64,000 nucleotides of DNA, taken from assembly GCF_002443255.2 (NCBI RefSeq), contig NW_019211454.1:24752782-24816781 (forward strand). Direction: 5' to 3'. Under the pieces are notes generated by a model. The model made no database searches, was not told the origin of the DNA, and saw nothing but the letters and a program-made list of their open reading frames with translations. Of the stretch, positions 37,801 to 49,800 are shown piece after piece. This stretch comes from Varroa destructor. Its lineage: Eukaryota; Arthropoda; Arachnida; Mesostigmata; Varroidae. Position 1 is the first letter of the stretch. Each line of letters opens with the position of its first letter. A program made the position numbers and the translations under genes.

Positions 37801-40800
37801 TTCCTATATTTGGAACTTTCCTATATTTGGAAGTGACATTTTTGCCGGTCTACATGCAGGTTCGAGTATTTTTGTTTGAAGTGAGTGCTTTAGGTCTAAG
37901 AGCCATGTATATACTATGTTTTTGCTATTCTTGTACTCGTACCTGGACTTATTTCAATAGGTCCATTCTACATAGCTTATATTGACTGAGTTCTAACGTT
38001 CTGAGCTTTCGCTTGATCGTCACAAACGTTTATATCCTAAAATGTGTCCTTCGAAATCATCATGTCGGTTGTGTCCAACTCGAATAAATTTAATGGTTTC
38101 AGGCCACGATTCCGACTGTACGACGGGGTATGTCGTGACACAGCCTTGTTAAATTTCAGTCAAGCATGAAAAAGCCTTTAAAAACAGAACGAAAATCCAA
38201 CATGTTTTGATTGATGTGAAGAATTGTTCGCTCGACTATGAAGATAATATCTTGTAAAGAAGTGCGACATTTCATGCGAAAGCCAAGTGAGATGAGTGCG
38301 ACAGGTCACAGCAGGAAGAGGACCTGAAAAGGTGATAGCCGTATGAATCTGCAACTGCAGGTCTGAACAAACCCGGTTAGAATTGCATCTGACAGCGTTT
38401 TATTCTATCGATGTCAACTCATAGGTCTTCCATCTTCCTGGCCATTAAAAAGTAAACGACCACTCTGCTCATGGGCCTAAATAAAATATAAGACTATAGG
38501 TTAACGGAGAACGTTTTGGGCCTCAGAATTAAAAGATTTAGGCTGAGTTAATGTCAACTTTAAATTTAGACTGCACAAGCAGAAAAGTACGAATTATTAT
38601 GATTATTTGATTTTGCACGAATTAAAACAGACGAAAAGCTAGATTATAGGAGCACTTTGGTCAGCAAACATATACGCGACTTTAGATGCTCTGTTTAGGT
38701 AGATAGAACCTCTTGCGGTGGTATTATATTTAGTCGCTAGTTTAGACGGGCATCCTATAGCTAAATCGGTGTTGAAGATTGTTTAGAAGATCAATCTAAA
38801 CAAGAGACTAACCACCGAAATTGCGAACGAACGAACATGTAACTGTCGCAAGAAAAATTCATTTTACCTACCTTTAATTTTATCTGAAGCCATCAGCAAG
38901 ATTCCGACAATTAATCCTATTTTAGCCATATCGCTTCTCGGCCTGTGCTAATTGACGATCATTTAAAAAACAATACAGACATCGCCTCTGCTAAAGAATA
39001 CTTCAGTTATTTACTAGGATTGTTGCAACAATGACTTCATGATCGAATAGAGAGGAAGAGTTAATGCTTGATACTGGCTCTATTTAGGTTTTTGTGGAAA
39101 CTGGAATTGGCTAATTTGTTTTGTATTTAACCGTCTATATGCCCTCCAATATATATCGAAGTATAGGGTTGGCAATTGCTTTGGCATCGAAATGTGTTGC
39201 TCACTGTTATATACAGGGCTTTATTTGTTCAAAATATATAGGTATTATTGAAAAAGTGTTGACTGTAGCAAGAAAAATGTACCGGCTTCGGACTCATGAC
39301 GTTATACGTCTAAAAAACCAGTGTATCACTCCAAAGCCCTATAAGTGATAATATATAATAGTATTTAATAGTAATACAAATTTAGGTGGTCAACTATAGG
39401 ATATCTAAAGGGTGATCTTTTGCTTTCACAGTTTTGTGTGAACGAGTGTTGGTCAAGAGCATATGGATCGATCGTTGTCACAGTCCCTAAGCTGTAATTT
39501 AGGGGTTTGTTTCTTTCTAATATTTGCTCAACTTCCTATTGGCATGTTTCGCTAATTTAATGGCTATTGTGAGGAAAAAAACTCTTACACAGGTAGATTG
39601 GCAATTATTCGGTAACCATAAAACGATAACCAAGTGTTTATGCGTTTTAGGGTTATTTAATTTCTCTGGATCTCTGTAAGAAGACAACATGCGAATGCAG
39701 TACGTATGGTAGGAGTCTATGGTGTTCAGTATAAATATATTAGAATAACAATCCCTAGTCCAATCTTAGGGGGTAACAATAATTAAAACGATCATATGAA
39801 CAGCTTATAAAGAATGGTTCTTTGGCTGTACGTACCCTAAATACAGGCCTGTGGCCTTCTTATCCCCTTCCTGGTTTCCGCATTGATTCGCGCCGACGCA
39901 CGCCTAATTAAATTCCTAAAGGCACCAGATATTGACGCTAACGGAGCACCTGCCAGGCACTACTGTATAAACGGACGCTTCCCGTCAACCTGACCTTTCC
40001 CAGTTGAACCTCTTACTTCTATTCCTTCTGACTGATGGTGATCAGCAGCAGTGGCACGCCGTGCTCACGTATAAATTTATTGACACTTTTTTTTTTCAAT
40101 GTGCTTCCATTAAAAACCCCATTTGTCCATTGGAACTGAAATGACCATTTGCTCACGTGCTCAATGATATTGTTCACGCGCAGATTTCTATGCCTATAAT
40201 ATCATTATTATTATTATTGACATAGTGTGATTTGATGAAAATGAAGTGATAAAGCGAAATTTTTTCATAGATTTCTAGCAGGGCTGCACCTTACTTGTGA
40301 TGTAACCTAGAACAAGGAAATATGTGAGTGAACGCCCTCGGGATCCTTGAAAACACTTTTCCACAATATTTTACAAACAGTAAACAACAAAACTCCTAAA
40401 AACATCGAATCGTTCGTAATAACGGAAACGTTTGTTGTAGCGAGAATATCCTATTATGATTTAATATTATAGCAGAAGGGATCGAATGGTCCGATCAACT
40501 CAAAGTAGTACCTAACAGGATTAAATCATTTTCTCTCTTGATAGTGGCTGGCCAACATGACGTCTTGTGTTATCTAAAAAAACAACTATTTGTCATATAT
40601 GAGGGAACCTATTCATACATGCATGTATCTCTAGCTGGATAACTATTATACGGCAATACAATTAATGTCCATAAGGATGGATCCATTTCGATCACATCAC
40701 TACCAAATGTGTATGCACGTCGCACCTATACATTAATTTTGGATTGTTTTGCACGTTGCACGTATCAATGAAGCGGATCGCTACAGCACGTAGCTGACCT

Positions 40801-43800
40801 GCCAAATCGACGGTACCGTCGATTTGGCAGGTCAGTAATGACGCTGGTCTGATACCTGTGCTCTATAATGATGCTGTGGACGGATGATCACTTTACTCTC
40901 GTTGATAGCTTTGAAAATTTTCATGGAAGGCACTTGATAAAGATTTATGTTTGTTAACATCTTACGCTATCATCTACATAGCTCACGCGCTCAAATGAAA
41001 AGCTTATAATTGCGCTGGTTAAAAAAATGGCTAAAAGTTAAGTTAATTGTTATTTTCAGGCACTACAACTCATCGGTACTGATGAAAGAAAAAACACACA
41101 CACACAAGCTAGTCGTAAATAGTAAAAAGTTTTAGCTATTCTCTGTTCTGTTTAATCCCTAACTTTGACGACGTACAGGGTATAGTATCGTTCTACAATT
41201 TATCCCACCTATTACCATGCAGCGTCGGAAACACGTTGGGAAATAAATACTCGTGTGTTTTTGATGTTGAACAGATGGATCTATTGAACGCATAGGCTGA
41301 TTGGGAACTTAAAAGAAGAGTCGAAACGTGAGAATTTGATGATAAAAGCAACGCGTGTTTAAGTAGCTTGTAGACACGGTCGAACCTTTCTACCCTGGAT
41401 TAGCTCTAATGCAAAATGGACAATTATCCGTGACAACCGTTTCTGACGAACGAAATATTTTATCGTTCTTCTTGAGAACTATGTAACGTGTAAATTTATT
41501 TCAACTTATATTTTCTTACGAAATAATTGTGGAGACGGCTCAATTTGACTGATGATTTCCTGTGTAAAACGACTGTCCTAAATCAATAGTAGCTGAAATT
41601 CACTCGTTTTATTAAGGATTTTGCTGGGCACATATCATTGGTAAAATAGCTCTGAGTAAATTTTAATTTGAATGTTCGTACGATGGGAAGATGTGCAACC
41701 GAATAGTGAAACCTAATTAAGTAGGTATAAGTGGGCCTCTGACCACGGAATATAATCGGATTTTTGGCAGCTCTAGTGATTTCCCAAAACACGGACTAAA
41801 GAAACTTTATTTAACAGATCTACGATTTTGCTGCTCGTAGATTTGCTTTGGAGTTGGGTCGACTCAATCCGCATTGGGACGACGAGAGAACATATCAAGA
41901 GACACGCCATATTCAAGCGGCCATGGTCCAGTACATCGTTTACCATGAATATCTCCCGATGGCTCTCGGCCCCGAACCCATGCAGACATACAACCTTACA
42001 CTTGTGGAAGATGTACGTGTCGCTGTATTTCTATATATAAGCAATGAGATTTGATAGTAAACGAAATAACGGTTTCATATATTATAAAATAGCTCCGTTC
42101 TATCTGGATGTTGATACGTGTTTTTTCAAGTATACCGATGACCGTGCAGAAATGTTCATGCTATGGTCCGAAGGCAACAGCTGGGCCTATTTCATGGGCC
42201 TCTTTCTAGATAATGTTTCGAGTTTACATTTTGGTGCACGCATAGTTTCAAGCGAAAGGACATCAATAAATGAAACTTGCGCTTAAAATGCACGTGTTCC
42301 AGAGTAAACGATTGTTATTGTACCGTTTAACCGAATTAGTGTGCTGTCAACGTGATATTCACAACATCCTCCTCCTGTATCTTAGAAAACCCAAAGCCCC
42401 TTACGAATTACCTGGGAACAGTTACCAACAATCGACTGTATACCTTTTAAAATGAGCTACCGAAGAATTTATTCATCGCTTCTGTTTGTCTTTTTTCACT
42501 TATGTCTCATTTTCGCTTATGTCTTTTGACATATAATTTTCCGCCTTGTATCTAAAAAAAATTCGCTAGTCCAGTCGGCCTTTGGCTGACGTCGACTGTA
42601 CTCAAAGTAAAGCAATAGTTTCCTGTCAAATTGATTGATCGTTTAAGCGCATTCAACTTTTCTTTAACACCATATCTTACCACATAACGGATTTAATGTG
42701 AAGACTTAAGCACTAAAAAGGCTGTTATCCTGTATAGTTGATCAAAGTTAAATCCCACATCACCATGTGAGATACCAACCGGTGCGCGCTGCATGTGTGA
42801 GCAAACTGACAAATCATCCTCGAGAAAGGGGTCAATCGACTGATATTTCTATCGATGATTTGGTTTATCAGATCATCGATGGAAATGTCATAAAAAGAAA
42901 AAAGGGTCCAGCTCTAATTGCCATAATTCAGCACGCTGCATTTTACTGTAGTCTAAAATGTGGCACTTTATAGTTGGACATGTATAAGTTCTGAGGTCTT
43001 GCAAGTTAACGAGCCTTTACGTGAATTTTGGTGACATTTTTGAGTCTAGTCTTCACGGAAATCGTCCCCTAGGATCTCACAGACCAAAAGAAAGCGCTCG
43101 GTCCGTCATAAAGAAAGTTGACCAACGGGACCTGAAGACCTCAATAAATAATACACACCATCCTAGCTCTCGACATCAGTCCTAGACTCCCCCTGGTAAC
43201 CTTCCATGAAGAAATATCATTAGCCCTGTCAGCACAGCATCTGCGACTGTTTTCTTTGGCTATCCAAAAAATGCTCTAAGCCATGACACATAGCCCACCT
43301 TGAAAAAAATGAGACTTGGCCACACAACAGGTTGCTTGCTATCTGTGGTCTGGCTAAACGTGAGCCTACTAAGATCATCTATTATTAAACATTTATAACG
43401 ACTCTTAACATTTCCACCACAACCGTGTTGAAAGTAACTTAGGGGGGCGAGTCTCCAAACTTATCCAATCGTAACGCAACAGGAATATAGTCATAAGTTA
43501 TAGTGGACTTGTGCTAACGTTGTCTGTATTTGTAATTTATATATAGAAGTATAAAAAGACGTTTCAATGTCAGATGAACGAGCTCCTAAACTAAATAAGA
43601 ATTGTTTGGTTAATCTAAAAAATGATGATTTCGTGACTAGTTCTGATTGGGCACGCCGGGTAACAGCTATCGTTCTCACCGGGCGCAGTGGTACTAAATA
43701 ATAACAAAATTTGATGCCAAATAAAATTGACAACGACAGTTTGCCTTCAGGGCTATTGGGATGGGTATGATCCGGACGTGAACTTCGCATTGACCAACAG

Positions 43801-46800
43801 CTTCCAAGCTGCAGCGTTCCGCTTTGGCCATACGTTCATCCAGGGGATGATTCGAAGATATAATAAGTACCACGAATTTCTCGGTATGAATCAATCATTA
43901 TTAGATCATATTATTATTTGAGCGAGAATGGATGCGCTGCGAACGGCATCCCCTTTGATATACTCTGTTCATGATATAATTTGTGATGGATAACCCAGAT
44001 GGCACATTACCAGCTACTCCTCGCTGGTATATACATTTTTAAACACTGATGTTCCATAGATAAAATCACCCTGAATGCTCTCGATGTGGATATTATGTTT
44101 TTGTCCAGTGCTCATATGAATAAATACATTTATCGTATAGAAAGTTTTCAGCTAGGTTACTTTCTAACCTTGCTTGCCTAGCCATATAAATGATCGTTTA
44201 TATAGTTTTTGATTTGAGTGTTATTACAGTCGTTATTAAATTAACACTACTCAATTTCACAAATGGTAATAACGAGATGCTATTTTGCAGGCCAGACGCC
44301 TTTGCGGGAACATTTACAACAACCCTTTGTTCTGTACGAGCCCGGCAAACTAGACGAATTAGCATTGGGCCTTATCAATACGCCTGCACAGACATATGAC
44401 CCTTTCATCACTCAGGAGGTAAAAAATCGTCTTTTTTTAGGATATCGACAAAACAGAAAGGCCTTTTTCACTCTTCAGAAGAGCTGAATTTGGAATAATT
44501 CAACATCCAATGGAAACTTTCATGTTTCTTGCTCTCTAAAAGCTCTACAAACGTATGTCGAAGACACTACACTTCTCTTCATTAATATTATCTCAATTAT
44601 CAACCCCCTATGAAAACAAAACTACTAATGATTTGTCTGTGTCTGCGGTGCACGTAGCACTTTCTGTTAGACTTTTAATCATGCCTTGTTTTGGGCACAG
44701 GGTCTGACCCTTGGTATTCGACTGAATAAAAAAAAAAAGTGTTTACATTTCATCCTTCTCAGATGACAGAGTGCAGGAGCACGGAGTGAGACGGCGTGGC
44801 ATTACATAATTTTGATAATAGAAATAAGTGGATTGTAACTAATTCTCAATGAGCCATATATCCAAGATGCTGGTATCTGAGCAAGATCCTAGTTTGCAGA
44901 CTAAGATACAAGGTGAATCAAGAATAAACGCAAATTCGAGAAAAAAACACACACACACACACAGAGGGAACGCATAACGTATTGGTGCATTTCGAATGAT
45001 CTACGCTGCATCTCTATGCTATAGATGTGAGTTGATTTATTTTTTCTACAAGAAGAAAAATAGTATTTGAAGAAGCATGCTCGCTGACATGTTGAAGCCG
45101 ATGATATCTTATCAAATTCCATATTGTATGACCTATACTTTTAGAATGTGTGATCTTGTGGCACAAGGTACAAACAGGCATAAGAAGACTCCGAGTGTCC
45201 GTAAGCGTGATATCTCTATAAATGCTACGCATTAATTTTCCCAAATAAACTATTCCCTATGGCTCTCCTGCGGAATCTGCAACACTTAGAATAGAAATGT
45301 TATGAAAATAACTTTTATTAAATATACGTAAAGCTGACCAATATAATAGTAACAGAAGCTAGGGCTCTGCGACCTAGTTTTGTTAAGGTCTGCGAGCGAA
45401 CAGTCAGTGATCATCAAACATAAGCAGCTAATTTGATAAAACGATTATTATCACTATTACGCTATATAACGTATAGTTCAGAATCTTTAAGGTTAGATTT
45501 CTCTAGCTTATTTTTTGCCCGTCAAGTTAATGAACTTCTTTACGCTTAGCATTATAGCTGGGGGAGTCAACATGTAAATGTTGGGTGCAGTCGTGAACTA
45601 GCACTGTTGGTGTCACCTGAATTACCTCTCTACTATATACAATAGATAACTATGAAATCGCGTTTGTTTCAACCAGTTCATCGGAGTCCTGCCCTAAAGA
45701 TGAATAAGCTGCTTTTCTAAAGCCGAATTCTTTATGCTTATTGCTATTTCTCGTGGTCTTTTTTTTTTTAGTAATGAAACAAAAATAGATGGACAAAAAA
45801 AAAAGAAGAAAGCACAAAAGATGGCCACAACAGCTCTTATGTTCTTAGCGTTTGTCCAACAGATACCGAGGCTTCTACTAATCGCCAATCAGATAAAAGC
45901 AACATGGCTTTCAAACTTTTTTCCGTCCTTAATGGATTACAGCTGCATTAGGACTAAATAGTTGATACCTTCGATATCCTCTTAAAACTATTAACTCGAT
46001 AGCACTGTTACAAACATAAGGGGAACGGCAAAATCTCACTCGGTGTTACGACAAAGCTTCTTAGAGCTTTTCGCGGTAGTTGTACTTACCAGTCGCTAGA
46101 CGCATAACATTATACCCAAGTTTAATGTTGTCTAAAGTCATCCAACAGAAGCGGCGCTCTCCTCTTTCAAGCAGTCTAGCATAGTAAAAGTTACATTTTC
46201 AATATACTTAAATGTTTCATACCATTTTTAGCAATGTAAATCTAAATACGTTCGTAGTGTTTCAACATTAACCTCTACGGAGAACAGGAAGCGTCACCGC
46301 GAGATTTTGCGTTTTATCAAACTGGCCGAATCAGCTAGCAAACAGCGTTATAACAAAGCAATCGCTCAAATGCAGGTCGAGTATAGTTGGAATGACGCAA
46401 AAATTTAACGAGGTCCTACAGAATCGTCAGCTTCCGAATCTTCGAAATAGCCTTACAGTCTAGATGTATCTGTTGATCCTACGCTTCAATACGATGTTTT
46501 AAAAAAATTACAAAAACGCTCGGTGGTTTCGTGGTATCTCTGGATATAAACACAGATGCGGGTTTTTATTTTAAAAGGCTCACGACAACTCGACATGTAC
46601 GCGGCCATTTTTGCTTAAGAAAATAACGGTTTCGGGTATCGGGACAAATTTTACTATGCATTAAGCACCCCCAGAAATGATGAATCCTACATAAATGTGT
46701 TTCGTGTACTGTTGCTATACTTTTTTTTTAAGAACTATCCGCTAAAATGGCGTTACGTGGCGTTTTACCAAACAGCAGAAAAATCTGAAAGAAGGACACA

Positions 46801-49800
46801 GTCTATGGCTGCATCTACTAAAAATTGCCCTAATCATTTCGTCCCTATTTTTTTATTATTACTTTTCTTTGGCGTAGCTACTGGGTATTGGTTCCGCGTT
46901 ATTTTGAGCATCTAGCGATATTGATCGCCTTATTGGATTTCTTTTATTTATCTCCTCCATTAGTCTTCCTCCGAACTTGAAGCAACAGGTTGTCTAGCGG
47001 GGTCCCGGCGACTTATGTGGCCACTTAGCCCGACCCAATATTTTGATGACCCGATGATGGAGACTCGCTTTTAGGCAGCTGCTGCCAAGGGCCAATCTTC
47101 GTGTATGACAGCAAAGCCCGGGTTGAGATTGAGTTTCCTAGCGAGTTAACCGAACTATGTGTAACACAACTAATAATAATAGAGGTACCAGCAGTCGTAG
47201 CAATACAAGCGAGCAATAATAGGAATATTAAAAGTCCCTTATATACATAGCGATGATTGGGCCTGAGTAAGATCTCAGCTAGAGTTCGTAGCCTAAGTAC
47301 ACGACCGCCACTCAGGTCTTTGCCTGTTATGTTGTATGACACTGGTATCAAGCTCAGAATACCGAGAACTGCCACGAAGATATCCTTGATTAGCCGGAAT
47401 GTCCTTCGTTCAGCGTTATGATTTCGCCCGAATAACCGATCAGACATTCTCAGATACAACTGTGTTGTCTCTACATTGCTATAATTAAGTAGGTTAGTTC
47501 GACCTTTTATTAAATGGAATTTTTTCCGCAGGAGACGGTCGGGGCTCACAAGATTCTCGTTTCGGGACAGACAACTTACCTTGAGTTCTTGCTTTAATTT
47601 ATCGTTTACCCTAGAATAATGCGAGTATTATAAAGGTTGTTATAGAACAGAAAACAAAAGGCTCTTTTCCTAGCTATAGTTGTTCCCTGTTCGCTAAATT
47701 AAGGGTCCCACAATTTCACTTATCGAGATTTTATCATTTTGTGACGGTAGAGTGTGTCCCAGTAAAATCCAATGATGCCCACGAATTTGTTGATTCGTTA
47801 ACTTTAAAAGGTACACCTACACAAGTTTAACTTGCTCCGAGATGCCGAAACTAGAAAAGCGTTATACAAGAGTTACTCGCATTCGATCGCTGGCCATATT
47901 TGAACAGAGTTTAAGTAAATAACATACTGCCAAAACGAAGTGATCCCAGTCACCTCGATTTGTTTGCCACTATTTGCAGGCTGCATTGAAGCTATGAAGA
48001 AGCATTGTTAGGCCGCTTACGTAAGAAGAACGAATATTAACGTTACGCATGGCCACGTTAATGGATTGCGAGTGACCTGCGTCTGCAGCGGCGGTCTACC
48101 GATACTAAATATCGCATGGCGCGTGGATGGACAATGATGCTTGAACTTCCACCATTTGCAATTTAAAACTATCATATAAATGACTTGCTCTCTAATCCAC
48201 TTCTTAGTTAACTCGGATCCAAACGAGTTTTCTACTACTCAGAGTTGTTCCCATTCATCTGAAAATTTTTTCCACACGTAGACAGACCAAACTGGAACCT
48301 TGTTCATTTGTCTCTTAGTTGTTTGGCAAATGAACTAAACCTTATTTTCCTATGCCAGTGGCAGTTCATAAAGAAGTAGCTACTGACAGTATCATTTATG
48401 CGGTACTACACAATGACCATTACTGAAAACTATATGTTTCTTGGTAGGTAACGGAGCATTTGTTTCAAGACCCAGACGAAGGTTTTGGTCGAGATCTTAT
48501 ATCTATAAATCTCCAGAGGGCTCGAGAGCATGGAGTGCCAGGTTACAACGCGTTTCGTGAATGGTGTGGCCTGGGCAAAGTCGAAACCTTTGAAGAACTA
48601 GAGCCGTTTCTCAGTAATGGCACAGCTATGCGATATTCGAAGATTTACGAGTAAGCTTCTACAAACCTAGTTCATTATGTTCGAATAAAAATGGCATTTA
48701 CCTAGGCTCTCTCAGTGAGTCAGTTCCTGGCGAGAATGAACCTTCGGCGCGTCGCACTCTGCAAATTTTATTTTTATTTATCCTGTTTAGCTATATTCAT
48801 AGATTTTATCTGCTTTTACAGATTAATATTCCTGTTGAACATGCGTTTTACTCCGATCAAACGTTGTTGAAATTTGCTACGCCGAAAATCCATATGTAGA
48901 CACTGAAATAGATTTGCGAAATACGTGTTATTTTTATGTAAAGGAAAAACTTAAATTCTAAAGCTAATCAATAGGTCTATTTGTCTTACAGGCATCCAGA
49001 CGACATCGACTTATGGTCTGGCGGTATCTCAGAGCGAATTATTGAAGGCGGGATGATTGGGCCAACATTTGCCTGCGTTGTGGGTCGGCAGTTTCAAAAT
49101 CTCCGACGAGGTGATCGTTTTTGGTTCGAGAACCCTAATCTGCCTTCATCATTCACCCCAGGTGAGATCGGATTGCACTGTCTATCGGAAGTGTGTAGGA
49201 TATTCAGCGCAGTGGTAGCAATTTCTACAGATTGTTTATGTGTTTTCAACGACTGTTTGCTTATAGAGCCCCGTATGTATTGGAAAAGCGGTGAATGCGA
49301 TACCCAGAAATTTACATTTTACTCTAGACCCCCTAATCGTAAATGTGTTGAATTGCTCTCCTTAATCCAGCTTCAATCAGTCAACAATATCCACCTTCGA
49401 ACGCTGTTCTTTTTCCTATCTGCACTTAATATTCTACATCATCGAAAGAACATTATGTCGAATCAACTTTTAACGAATCTGCACAAAAAACTTCGATCAG
49501 CTGAACACACTATACAGCCGATGGGTGATTCGTATCGCTGGGTCGGCGCCAAAATCGCTTCGCGCGCCAAAAGTGGGACGTTGTCATCAAGCGCCCTCAG
49601 CTGGCTGATCGGCGCCAACAGCAAGACCACTAGCAGAAGAGAATCACAAATTTGACCCTCAACAGTGTACGCAACGGATATGGAACTCGCTAACGATACT
49701 CGCCTGCTTAATTACTATTCGCTTTTTGACTGCTACCTCTACCCGTGTATTGCAATTGCGTAACAAGGTGCTAGCATTTTTTAAAATATAAATTGAGGCA

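Larger units (their letters stand above)
36562..41840 (+). other. Peroxidase intron 8 (5.3 kb), longest intron
   Basis: Holds the U2-like fragment (38930), the perfect palindrome (40794), the 15-bp direct repeat (37801) and a small CA tract (41094). A plus frame of 167 codons at 37012-37515 is open but resembles no family and has no splice context linking it to the gene. Confidence 0.85.

Noticed and set aside
48981..49655. Single 224-codon plus frame
   Set aside because: Only 48992-49161 matches the peroxidase family; the remainder is intron 13 that happens to be open.
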